Below are positions 8,114-15,985 of a stretch of 64,000 bases of DNA, one piece after another (within the stretch, counting starts at the first letter, position 1; every line of letters starts with the position of its first letter). The DNA is from Lentzea nigeriaca. GTDB taxonomy: Bacteria > Actinomycetota > Actinomycetes > Mycobacteriales > Pseudonocardiaceae. The notes beneath the pieces were generated by a model. It saw nothing but the letters and a program-made list of their open reading frames with translations, did not search any database and had not been told where the DNA came from. The translations under genes and the position numbers were made by a program. The stretch covers positions 1,116,001 to 1,180,000 of the forward strand of contig NZ_JAFBCX010000001.1 in the NCBI RefSeq assembly GCF_016907955.1, read 5' to 3'.

Positions 8114-10237
8114 TCACGGGTAATTGGCCAGGTAGGCCTCGGTGGAACCCGCGGTCACCCGTCCACCCGAGTTGTTGATGATGTGCTCGATGGTTCCCTT
8201 GCCGCCCAACGAGATCGTCACCATGCTGTGGAACTTGACCTCTGGGGTGTTCGGCACCTCGAACGCCCGATCGGCGACCACGCTCGGGTTGGCGTTGGCG
8301 AAGATGTAGCTGCCCAGGCCCCAGGCCTCGTGCGTCGTGACGTTGTCGGAGACCTTGTAGGCCGCGTAGCCGCGGGTCGAGCCGTTCATCCACGCCGCCT
8401 GGTTCGGCGCCTCGTACGGCATCTCGTTCTGGTAGAAGTACGTCCGGCCGCCCTGGCCGTTCCAGATGGTCTGGTACTTCTGGTAGTGCTCCACGAAGAG
8501 GCCGTACATCGTCACGTTGTTGCCGTTGACGATCAACCCGGTGTCCGCCTTGTTGACGTCCCAGCCGACACCGTAGGAGTGGTCACCGCGCCACAGCCAG
8601 AGGTGGTCGCCGATCACGTCGTGACTGTTGATCACGAGCGAGGTCGTCGCCCGCCCGACCGCCGAACCGCCGATGCGTACGTACACGTCGTGGATCGACG
8701 TCGGGTTCGCCGCGTGGCCGGCGTTGCTGCCCGGCTGGCCGAACCGCATGAGCTGTGGCGAGTTCGTCGGGGCCGCGTCGATCAGCAGACCCGCGACCTT
8801 CACACCGTCCACATCGGCCACATCGAGCGCCAGGTTTCCGTTGGTGGGCCTGACGGTCGCGAGGCCGAGGCCGAACACCACGGTGTCCGGACGCGTGACG
8901 CGGATCGGCTCGCTCACCTGGTGGACGCCCGGCGTGAGCATCAGGTGCTTGCCTGCCGCGAGCTGCTGGTTCATCGTGGCGGCCGACGTGCCCGGCTTCG
9001 CGATGAAGAAGTCCGACAGCGGGATGTTCGTGCCCTGCTGCTGACCGCTCGCCCACGTGGTGCCGCTGGAGCTGGTGCGCAGCGACGGCACGAAAACGCT
9101 GTAGTTGCCGCTGCCGTCGATGTTCAGGAACGGCTTCTCGCGCACGACAGGGGTCTGCGCGACGGTCGTGTACGGCGGCTCGGGGAACGTGTTCTGCGGG
9201 GCGTTGCGGGCGCCGACGAACACCATGTTCCAGTTCTCGCCGGTCCACGAGCCCCACTCGGTGTTGCGCGACAGCCACTGCTGCTGGCTGCCCGACCGCA
9301 CCTGGCCCGTCACCACGGAATCGGCCAGGAAACCGCCGCTGGACCAGCCGTTGTCGTCGAGCTGCATGTCGCCGTAGACGTGTGTGCGGCGCATCGCGGA
9401 GGCCTGCGAGACCGCCCACGTGTTCGTGCCGCCAGGTGGCCGGATCGCGAGGTTTTCCGCGCCACGCCAGAAGTTGTGCGTCGCGTTGCCCTCGAACCAG
9501 TCGGCTTCGACGTGCACCTGGCCGTTGATGTTCACCGCGTCCGGAGTCAGGCCGAGGCCGAGCACCTGGGTGAAGAAGCCGATGTTGACGTCGACGTCGT
9601 AGCTGCCCGGCTTGAAGAAGATCGCGAACCGGCGCGCGTCGTACTGACCCTCCTCCTGCTGCCTGAACACGTCGTTCAGCCGCGCCTGGATCGTGCTCGC
9701 GGGCATCGACGGGTCGAAGACCAGCACGTTCGGGCCGAAGTCGGGCTGGCGGGGGTTGGGTGTGGTGAGGCGGAAGGCCTGGGCGTTGGTGCCGTTGCAG
9801 GTGTACTGCACCAACTGGACGTCACCGGTCGACGCGCCGGGCACGTCGAGGCACTTGCCGCTGTGGCGGCTCACGAACCGGTAGGTGTCGGTCCCCACCT
9901 GTTCCGGGCGCCACTGCTGGTTGTCGGCGCTGAAGTTCTGCCACATGTGGATCAGCGCGTTGTCCGCGGTGGACACGGCGGAGACGTCCCAGACAGCCCC
10001 TTCGCCGACGGTGAAGTAGCCGTCGCTCGTGGGCGTGAACTTCCAGGTCTGCCCGGAGCAGGCCTGTTGGCGGAGCTGTGCGCCGTTGGTCGATCCCAGC
10101 GATTCGACACACTTTCCGCTGCCGACGTTCGTCACTTGATAAGCGGTTCCGGGCACCACGCCGGCCTGCGCCGCGACCGTCCACACAGGAACGATCGCTG
10201 CTGCTGCCAACGCTGCCACCAGCAGGGGTGTTCTCAC
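8114..10237 (-). CDS. Secreted ricin-lectin plus parallel beta-helix protein
   Basis: 707 aa, secreted (signal ~1-25, cleavage after AAQA). Residues ~30-155 form a ricin-type beta-trefoil (QVTNVGSGKCVESLGS, SRHSGKCLDVPG), a carbohydrate-binding module. Residues ~165-707 look like a double right-handed beta-helix of the pectate-lyase/GH55 type, with FAIFFKPGSYDVDVNIG in the first helix and KHLMLTPGVHQVSEPI in the second. Streptomyces relatives have misleading names such as adenylyl cyclase; a polysaccharide-acting enzyme is more plausible. Divergent from an ArsR-type gene with a palindrome between them. Confidence 0.75.
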   Translation of the reverse strand: MRTPLLVAALAAAAIVPVWTVAAQAGVVPGTAYQVTNVGSGKCVESLGSTNGAQLRQQACSGQTWKFTPTSDGYFTVGEGAVWDVSAVSTADNALIHMWQNFSADNQQWRPEQVGTDTYRFVSRHSGKCLDVPGASTGDVQLVQYTCNGTNAQAFRLTTPNPRQPDFGPNVLVFDPSMPASTIQARLNDVFRQQEEGQYDARRFAIFFKPGSYDVDVNIGFFTQVLGLGLTPDAVNINGQVHVEADWFEGNATHNFWRGAENLAIRPPGGTNTWAVSQASAMRRTHVYGDMQLDDNGWSSGGFLADSVVTGQVRSGSQQQWLSRNTEWGSWTGENWNMVFVGARNAPQNTFPEPPYTTVAQTPVVREKPFLNIDGSGNYSVFVPSLRTSSSGTTWASGQQQGTNIPLSDFFIAKPGTSAATMNQQLAAGKHLMLTPGVHQVSEPIRVTRPDTVVFGLGLATVRPTNGNLALDVADVDGVKVAGLLIDAAPTNSPQLMRFGQPGSNAGHAANPTSIHDVYVRIGGSAVGRATTSLVINSHDVIGDHLWLWRGDHSYGVGWDVNKADTGLIVNGNNVTMYGLFVEHYQKYQTIWNGQGGRTYFYQNEMPYEAPNQAAWMNGSTRGYAAYKVSDNVTTHEAWGLGSYIFANANPSVVADRAFEVPNTPEVKFHSMVTISLGGKGTIEHIINNSGGRVTAGSTEAYLANYP

Positions 10238-10306
10238 GGCTCACAGGGTGGAGCCGGTTTGTTGCAATCGTCAACGAACCTTCCTGTTTCCGGTCGAGTT
10301 CCGGTA

Positions 10307-10326
10307 TTGACAAACGAATTTGTCAA
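10307..10326. promoter_or_regulatory. Palindrome between divergent genes, candidate ArsR operator
   Basis: Perfect inverted repeat TTGACAAA-CGAA-TTTGTCAA, 8-base arms. It lies 70 bases upstream of the secreted beta-helix gene and just upstream of the ArsR-type gene; the TTGACA arms also resemble -35 elements on both strands. Assignment to the adjacent regulator is inference. Confidence 0.65.
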
Positions 10327-10334
10327 ATGAGAGC

Positions 10335-10844
10335 GTGTTGGGTGTGGAGCTGTCGCCGCTGCGCCGATCGCTGCTGGAGCTGCTGAAGTCGCCCGCGTCG
10401 GCGACCCAGCTCGCGGCCGCGCTGGACCTGCCGCGCCAACGGGTCAACTACCACGTGCGAGCGCTGGAACAGGCAGGCCTCGTCGAGCTCGTCGAGGAAC
10501 GCCAACGCCGCGGCTGCGTCGAACGCGTGCTGCGCGCCCGCCCGGGCCGCGCGGTGGACGCGGGCGTCCAGGACCAGTTCGCCGCAACGCATCTGGTGTC
10601 GGTGGCGGCGGACGTGGCCCGCGAGGTCGACCGGATGTCGGGCGCCGCGGCCTCCGCTGGAAAGCGCTTGCTCACCTTCACCGTGGAGACGACCGTCCGC
10701 TTCGGCGCACCCGGCGACCTCCACGAGTTCACGAGCGACCTGGCCGAAGCGGTGCGGCAGATCGCGCTGAAGTACGACACCGAGTCAGGCCGCCCGTACC
10801 GGGTGGTCGCGATGGGCCATCCGGGAGTGTCCGATGAGCGATGA
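10335..10844 (+). CDS. ArsR-type winged-helix regulator
   Basis: 169 aa from GTG 10335 (VLGVELSPLRRSLLELL); a TTG at 10320 would begin inside the palindrome, so the later start is preferred. The wHTH is clear: SATQLAAALDLPRQRVNYHVRALEQAGLVELVEE (~20-55). The C-terminal part is of unknown function. It overlaps the next gene, an SRPBCC protein, by 11 bases; ArsR-SRPBCC pairs are common in actinomycetes and suggest a translationally coupled sensor-effector unit. Confidence 0.85.
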   Translation: MLGVELSPLRRSLLELLKSPASATQLAAALDLPRQRVNYHVRALEQAGLVELVEERQRRGCVERVLRARPGRAVDAGVQDQFAATHLVSVAADVAREVDRMSGAAASAGKRLLTFTVETTVRFGAPGDLHEFTSDLAEAVRQIALKYDTESGRPYRVVAMGHPGVSDER

Positions 10845-11397
10845 AGTGCGGGTCGAGATCACCGTGGCCGCGCCGGTCGACGAGGTGTGGCAGTCGTTCC
10901 GCGACAAGCAGAAGATCCTGCACTGGCACGGCTGGGAGTACGACGGCCTGGAGCAGGAGATCGACGGCACCTTCTTCGAGGATGCCGAGGAAACGGGCGA
11001 GCGCACCCTCACGCTCCACGGACACGACACGTTCACCCTCACCCCGGTCCCGGAGGGCACTCGCGTCGTGCTCACCCGCGCGCCCAAGGGCACGCTGCCG
11101 GAGTGGGACGAGTACTACGACGACATCACCGAAGGCTGGATCACCTTCCTGCACCAGCTGAAGTTCGCGCACGAGTTCCACCCCGGAGCTGCCCGGCGCA
11201 CGTTGTTCTGGCCGCACGAGGTGTCCCTCGACGTCTCTGGCAAGCCGTTCTTCGAGTCTGCCAACCAGCGTGGCCTCGTGGTCGAGGAGTGGGGGCCGGG
11301 GCTCTTGGTCACCTGTCCGAAGATGACCGTGGTGACGACCTACGGGTTTTCGGACGCCGAGCTGGAGGCGTTGCGCCAGAAGGGTGACGCCTCGTAA
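10834..11397 (+). CDS. SRPBCC (START/AHSA1-like) domain protein
   Basis: 187 aa. Begins with the typical SRPBCC strand EVRVEITVAAPVDEVWQSF and continues with GWEYDGLEQEIDGTFFEDAEETG; a helix-grip fold that binds a hydrophobic ligand. The C-terminal stretch ends in the long helix expected of the fold. ATG 10834 lies inside the upstream regulator gene, so the two are coupled. Ligand unknown. Confidence 0.85.
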   Translation: MSDEVRVEITVAAPVDEVWQSFRDKQKILHWHGWEYDGLEQEIDGTFFEDAEETGERTLTLHGHDTFTLTPVPEGTRVVLTRAPKGTLPEWDEYYDDITEGWITFLHQLKFAHEFHPGAARRTLFWPHEVSLDVSGKPFFESANQRGLVVEEWGPGLLVTCPKMTVVTTYGFSDAELEALRQKGDAS

Positions 11398-11427
11398 TGC
11401 CGGTTCGCAAGATCCCGATGTGAGGGC

Positions 11428-11589
11428 GTGGGCTACGAGTACGACGTCTTCCTGAGCTACACGCGCCAGGGTGGTGGTGACGTGTGGGTGCGGGAACACT
11501 TCTACCGTGCCTTGCGGGAGTGGAACGCGGTTGCGCGGGCCGGAAGCCGACTCCTGCGGCGTCAGCTCGACGCGCTGGAACCGAAGTAG
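11428..11589 (+). pseudogene. Truncated TIR-domain gene remnant
   Basis: A 53-codon reading frame starting GTG encodes GYEYDVFLSYTRQGGGD followed by a VREHFYRALREW helix, which is the first strand and alpha-A region of a TIR domain (consensus YDVFLSYxR). A complete TIR domain needs about 130 residues; here the frame runs out into non-TIR sequence and stops inside the 3' end of the convergent flavoprotein gene. Read as the 5' stump of a lost TIR-effector gene. It could alternatively encode a tiny peptide, but no partner is seen. Confidence 0.65.
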
Positions 11590-12770
11590 CGGGTCAGGAA
11601 GTCGTTGCGGAACACGCCTTTCGGGTCGTGCTCGTTCAGCAGCGCCTTGAACGTGTCCCACTGCGGGTACCGGGCGGCGAGCAGCGTCGGCGGCACCGTG
11701 AAGAGCTTGCCCCAGTGCGGCCGTGGCGCGATGGCCTCCTCCAGGCGAGGCAGGAGGGCGAGCACCGCCGGGGTGTTCGGGACCCACGTGAAGTGGATGG
11801 CGAGGCTGTCGCGGTCGGCGGCCGGGCTGAGCCACTGCGGTTCGGCGGAGATCGTGCGGATCTCGCAGGCTTGGACGAGCGGTGAGATCACGGTGGACAT
11901 CTCGGCCAGGGCGCGCAGGGCGGTCACGGCGCGGGTGCGGGGGACGAAGTACTCGGTCTGCAGTTCCTCGCCGACGGACGGGGTGAACTCCGCCTTGAAG
12001 TGCGGCAGGCGGGCGTGCCAGGGGCCTGGGACGCCGTCCTGCTCGGTGCAGTGGGACGGGGGCTGGCCCACCACCGGGTGTCGAGGGCCGTCGGCGGGCT
12101 GGCCGGGGAACCGGAACGGGGCGTCGCCCACGCGGTGCTTCACCCAGAGCGTGGCGCCGCCCTGCCAGTCGACGAACGCGCTGACGCTGTAGGCGCCGTC
12201 GAAGATCTGGTCGAGCTGGCTCAGGAGGGTCGTCCAGGCGACGTCCTCGTAGACGGTCTGCGCGACCTGGAACGACGGCACGACGTCGAGCGTTACGGCC
12301 GTGACGACGCCAAGGCCGCCCATCGACACGACGGCGCCCGCTGATGTCAGTTCGACGATCGAGCCGTCTGCGCGCATGACCTCTATGGACCGCACGGCGC
12401 CTGCGAGAGAGCGGGCACCCGAGCCGTGGGTGGCCGTGGCGATGGCGCCGGCGATGGTGATGTGCGGCAGCGACGGCAGGGTGTGGAGGGCGAGGCCCGC
12501 CTCCTCCAGTCGCGGGGCCAGCTCGGCGAGGGTCGCGCCCGCGTTCACGCGGACGGTGCGGCCGGCGGGTTCGAAGACCTTCGGCATCGCGGCCAGCGAG
12601 AGGAGGGTGCCGGTGGTGTCGGCGATCGGGCTGAACGAGTGCCCGGAGCCGACGACGTGCACCGCGGACGAACCGCGGAGGATCGCGCGCAGGTCGTCGG
12701 CCGTGGTCGGCGTGACGGCCTGGGCCGCGGAGAACGTGATGTTGCCGGCCCAGTTGGTCTTCATACGCAC
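11562..12770 (-). CDS. FAD-dependent alditol oxidase-like protein
   Basis: 402 aa. VAO/PCMH-type flavoprotein close to alditol (xylitol/sorbitol) oxidase. The FAD-attachment motif is GSGHSFSPIADT (~43-53), with the His expected to carry covalent FAD as in AldO. GAIATATHGSG follows, and the substrate region EIRTISAEPQWLSPA has the catalytic Glu-x-Arg arrangement. HWGKLF near the C-terminus fits the family. Oxidises a polyol to an aldose with H2O2 release, if the assignment is right. No signal peptide. Its 3' end overlaps the TIR remnant. Confidence 0.88.
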   Translation of the reverse strand: MRMKTNWAGNITFSAAQAVTPTTADDLRAILRGSSAVHVVGSGHSFSPIADTTGTLLSLAAMPKVFEPAGRTVRVNAGATLAELAPRLEEAGLALHTLPSLPHITIAGAIATATHGSGARSLAGAVRSIEVMRADGSIVELTSAGAVVSMGGLGVVTAVTLDVVPSFQVAQTVYEDVAWTTLLSQLDQIFDGAYSVSAFVDWQGGATLWVKHRVGDAPFRFPGQPADGPRHPVVGQPPSHCTEQDGVPGPWHARLPHFKAEFTPSVGEELQTEYFVPRTRAVTALRALAEMSTVISPLVQACEIRTISAEPQWLSPAADRDSLAIHFTWVPNTPAVLALLPRLEEAIAPRPHWGKLFTVPPTLLAARYPQWDTFKALLNEHDPKGVFRNDFLTRYFGSSASS

Positions 12771-12860
12771 ACCGTAAGCGTCCGAGCGCTGGAAGTTGTT
12801 CTCTCTATAACTTCAGTGTGGACAAAAATTAAGTTGCCCGAGGTGGAAGGGTGGATCCAC

Positions 12861-13841
12861 ATGGGGAACGACGTGCACAAACTCCGTGAAATGGCAGGGC
12901 TGGTCACCCCGATGGCGTTGCGGGTCGCGGTGACCCTCGGCCTTCCCGATCGCCTGAGAACCGCCGCCGCCGTCGACGTCCTGGCCGCCGAGCTCGACGT
13001 CGACCCGACCGCCCTCGAGCTCCTGCTCGGCCACCTCGTCATCCTCGGCGTCGTCGAACGCGTCGGCGACGGCTGTCGTACCACCGAGTTCGGCGCGCAA
13101 CTCTGCGCCGACGCCGGCAACGGGCTGCACAACCTTCTGCACCACGACACCGCCGCCGGGCGCGCCGACCTCGCCTTCGTCGATCTCGCCCATAGCGTGC
13201 GCACCGGCGAGCCCGCCTACCCGCTGCGTTACGGCACGGACTTCTGGACCGACCTCGCCGAGCACCCCCACCTGCGCGACGCGTTCGACCGGCAGATGAC
13301 CTGGCGGATCCGGGAGCGGATCCCGGACTACGTGGCCGCCGTGGACTGGGCGCGGTTCCCGCTGATCGTCGACGTCGGCGGCGGGCCCGGCGATCTGCTC
13401 ACGGCAGTGCTGACCGCTGATCCCGGCCTCCGCGGTCATCTGGTGGACCTGGAAGTGGGGCCCGCCCTGCAGAACTTCAGCGGGCTCGGCGACCGGGCGA
13501 CCGCCACCGCGGGCAGCTTCTTCGACCCGCTTCCCTCGGGCGGCGACGCCTACCTGCTGTTCAACATCCTGCACGACTGGGACGACGAGCAGTGCCACCG
13601 CATCCTGGCCCGGTGCGTCGAGGCCATGCCGGCCCACGCGCGGCTCCTCGTCGTCGAATCCATCCGAGGTATGGGCATCAGCACCGAGATGGACCTGGTC
13701 ATGCTCGTGCACTTCGGCGGGCAGGAGCGGAGCCTTGAGGAGTACGAGAAGCTCGCTGAGCCACATGGTCTGGTGCTCGACGGGGTGACGGAAGTGGCCA
13801 ACGATCGGTCCGTACTCGAATTCCGGAAACATCCGATCTAA
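12861..13841 (+). CDS. SAM-dependent O-methyltransferase (acetylserotonin-type)
   Basis: 326 aa. N-terminal winged-helix dimerisation domain (~1-90: LVTPMALRVAVTLGLPDRL, LLLGHLVILGVVERV), then a Rossmann methyltransferase with SAM motif LIVDVGGGPGDLL (~170). ILHDWDDEQCHRIL holds the His-Asp pair usual in the small-molecule O-methyltransferase family, and RLLVVESI follows. Start ATG 12861 is preceded by a purine-rich stretch. Family members modify secondary-metabolite hydroxyls; the substrate here is unknown and no biosynthetic cluster surrounds it. Confidence 0.88.
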   Translation: MGNDVHKLREMAGLVTPMALRVAVTLGLPDRLRTAAAVDVLAAELDVDPTALELLLGHLVILGVVERVGDGCRTTEFGAQLCADAGNGLHNLLHHDTAAGRADLAFVDLAHSVRTGEPAYPLRYGTDFWTDLAEHPHLRDAFDRQMTWRIRERIPDYVAAVDWARFPLIVDVGGGPGDLLTAVLTADPGLRGHLVDLEVGPALQNFSGLGDRATATAGSFFDPLPSGGDAYLLFNILHDWDDEQCHRILARCVEAMPAHARLLVVESIRGMGISTEMDLVMLVHFGGQERSLEEYEKLAEPHGLVLDGVTEVANDRSVLEFRKHPI

Positions 13842-13878
13842 AGTCGAACCTTGCCGCCGCACGGACGAAGGGACTCCC

Positions 13879-15213
13879 ATGCGTCTTGCAGCGGCCGCCG
13901 CGGCCCTGTTGATCGTGTTCACCGGCATTCCCGCGCACGCGGCGCCGGAGGTGAGCGTGCGGGTCGACCCCGCGAGCACCAGTCACGTCGGCAGGGACTT
14001 CGCCGGCTTCAGCTACGAGAAGGACCGGATCGGCGCGCGGATGTTCAACGCGCACAACGCCGACCTGGTCCGCCTCTTCCGCCTCCTCGGGCCGAGCCTG
14101 CTGCGCATCGGCGGCAACCTCGTCGACATGACGACGTGGAACCCGCGGGGCGCGGGCGGCAGGGCCGACGAGGTCGCGCCGTCCGACCTCCGGGAGCTGG
14201 CGCTGTTCGCCGAGGTCACCGGCTGGAAGGTCGTCTACGGCATCAACCTCAAGACCAACACGCCCGAGAACGCGGCTGACGAGGCCGAAGCCGCGGCCAA
14301 AGCGCTCGGCGAGGATCTGGTGGCGTTCGAGATCGGCAACGAGCCGAACGTCTACGTCAAGACGTGGCCGGAGTACGAGGCGCTGTTCACGAAGTTCGCC
14401 GACGCGATCAAGGCGAAGGTGCCGGACGCCGAGTTCGACGGCCCTGGCGAGGCCAACAAGACCGCGTGGGCCATGGACTTCGGCCGCACGCAGAAACAAC
14501 GCGGCGCGACGATCCTTTCCACGCACCAGTACATCGCCCGCAACGACAAGGCGTCGATCCCGGACATGCTCGCGTCCAACAAGTCCGGGCGGTTGCCCAC
14601 CGCGAGCGCGGCGATGCAGAAAGCCTGGCAGGACAACGGCATCAGGCAGTGGCGCGTCACCGAAGCCAACAACTACTACCATGGCGGCGCGGCGGGCGTG
14701 AGCGATGTGCAGGCGGCGGCGCTGTGGGCGCTGGACTACCTGGCGGGCGTCGCAGCGCGGCAGGGTTCGGGCGTCAACTTCCACGGCGGCACGTCGGTCC
14801 AGTTCCCGCTGCACTACTCGCCGATCAAGTACGACGGGCTGAATCCCGTTGGTGTGCAAGGGGTTTACTACGGCGAGCTGCTGTGGAAGCTGGCCGGGCC
14901 CGGCGGCTACCACGCAGCGAGCGTCACCGGTGCGGACGAGGTCACGGCGTGGGGGATCGGCGACAACGCGTTCGTCAACAACAAGAACACGACCGCGGTG
15001 ACGGCGACGATCACGTTGCCGAAGAAGGCCCGCCACGCCAGCGTCTACGTGCTGACGGCACCGAAGCTGGACTCGACGGAGATCACCATCGCGGGCTCGA
15101 ACGTCGGGAAGGACGCCAAGTTCACGCCACGGCCCAAGAACCTCAGGGTGGCCGGCACGAAGACCACGGTCGACGTGCCGGCCAACAGCGCTGTCCTGGT
15201 GGTCACTCGCTGA
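13879..15213 (+). CDS. Secreted GH79-like glycoside hydrolase
   Basis: 444 aa, secreted (signal ~1-20, AHA cleavage). A TIM barrel with LLRIGGN (~75), FEIGNEPNVY (acid/base Glu, ~155) and WRVTEANNYY (nucleophile Glu, ~260), followed by a beta-sandwich C-terminal domain (~350-444). This matches beta-glucuronidase/heparanase-like GH79. Likely attacks glucuronic-acid-containing polysaccharides outside the cell. SD GAAGGGA lies just before the ATG. The 3' end overlaps the convergent gene by 11 bases. Confidence 0.85.
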   Translation: MRLAAAAAALLIVFTGIPAHAAPEVSVRVDPASTSHVGRDFAGFSYEKDRIGARMFNAHNADLVRLFRLLGPSLLRIGGNLVDMTTWNPRGAGGRADEVAPSDLRELALFAEVTGWKVVYGINLKTNTPENAADEAEAAAKALGEDLVAFEIGNEPNVYVKTWPEYEALFTKFADAIKAKVPDAEFDGPGEANKTAWAMDFGRTQKQRGATILSTHQYIARNDKASIPDMLASNKSGRLPTASAAMQKAWQDNGIRQWRVTEANNYYHGGAAGVSDVQAAALWALDYLAGVAARQGSGVNFHGGTSVQFPLHYSPIKYDGLNPVGVQGVYYGELLWKLAGPGGYHAASVTGADEVTAWGIGDNAFVNNKNTTAVTATITLPKKARHASVYVLTAPKLDSTEITIAGSNVGKDAKFTPRPKNLRVAGTKTTVDVPANSAVLVVTR

Positions 15214-15985
15214 GCGCGGCGATCCGTTCTTGCGCCTCGGCGAGGTCCTCGGCGGTCGGAGCGTCGTCCTGGGTGAAGGTCCGGCGCCAGTAACCGGAGA
15301 ACTCGATGTCCTTTTTGGACACCCCGAGTGCGACGAAGTGCCTCCGCAGTGCCCGCACCGCGGACGCCTCGCCGCCCAGCCACGCCCAGACGGACGACGG
15401 CACCTCGACCGCGGTCACCACCGACACCAGGTTCTCCCCGGCGCTGCGGTGAACCCACCGCACGCCGGGGATGTCCTGCTCCTCCATCGGGTCCGCGACC
15501 TCGACGAAGGCCAGCCGCTGCTGCGAGGAGGGCAGCAGCTCCAGCAACGAGGCGATCGCGGGCAGCGCCGTCTCGTCGCCCGCGAACACCAGCACGTCCG
15601 CGCCCCCGAGCGGACGGGCGTAGTCGGGCGACGGCCCGAACCTGCCGATGACGTCACCCGGCTTGGCGCGAGCGGCCCACGCCGAGGCGGGCCCGCTGTC
15701 GCCGTGCAGCACGAAGTCCACGGTCAGCACGTCGTCGGCCAGGGACCGCACGGTGAAGCTGCGCATCCACGGCCGCGACTCCTCGGGGATCGCGAGGTAG
15801 GCCTGGTACCAGACGCCGACGTCCGGAGACTCCGACACGAACGCCGAACAACCAGGCTTGGGGAACAACAGCTTCAGCTGCTGGTCCGGCCACGTGCCGA
15901 TGTCGGCGAGACCGTCGCCGGTGAACGTCATCCGCACCATGCGCGGCGTCAGCGGCTGCACGGAGGTGACCGTCAGCAGGCTCAT
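15203..15985 (-). CDS. Siderophore-interacting protein (FAD/NAD(P)H ferric reductase)
   Basis: 260 aa. SIP/ViuB family: an N-terminal FAD-binding barrel with MRSFTVRSL (the R-x-F/Y-T motif that grips FAD, ~75), a VDFVLHGDSGPASAWA loop, and a C-terminal SIP domain (VLVFAGDETALPAIASLLE, VWAWLGGEASAVRALRRHF, ending GYWR). Reduces ferric siderophores in the cytoplasm. The ATG of this gene overlaps the stop of the upstream UvrA-like gene by 4 bases (15982-15985), so the two are co-translated. That pairing is unusual for an iron gene. Confidence 0.92.
   Translation of the reverse strand: MSLLTVTSVQPLTPRMVRMTFTGDGLADIGTWPDQQLKLLFPKPGCSAFVSESPDVGVWYQAYLAIPEESRPWMRSFTVRSLADDVLTVDFVLHGDSGPASAWAARAKPGDVIGRFGPSPDYARPLGGADVLVFAGDETALPAIASLLELLPSSQQRLAFVEVADPMEEQDIPGVRWVHRSAGENLVSVVTAVEVPSSVWAWLGGEASAVRALRRHFVALGVSKKDIEFSGYWRRTFTQDDAPTAEDLAEAQERIAALSE

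Noticed and set aside
8183-10330. Very long plus-strand open frame opposite the secreted beta-helix gene
   Set aside because: Arg/Val/His-rich shadow of the GC-rich minus-strand gene, with no domain or SD; the minus strand has a signal peptide and recognisable modules.
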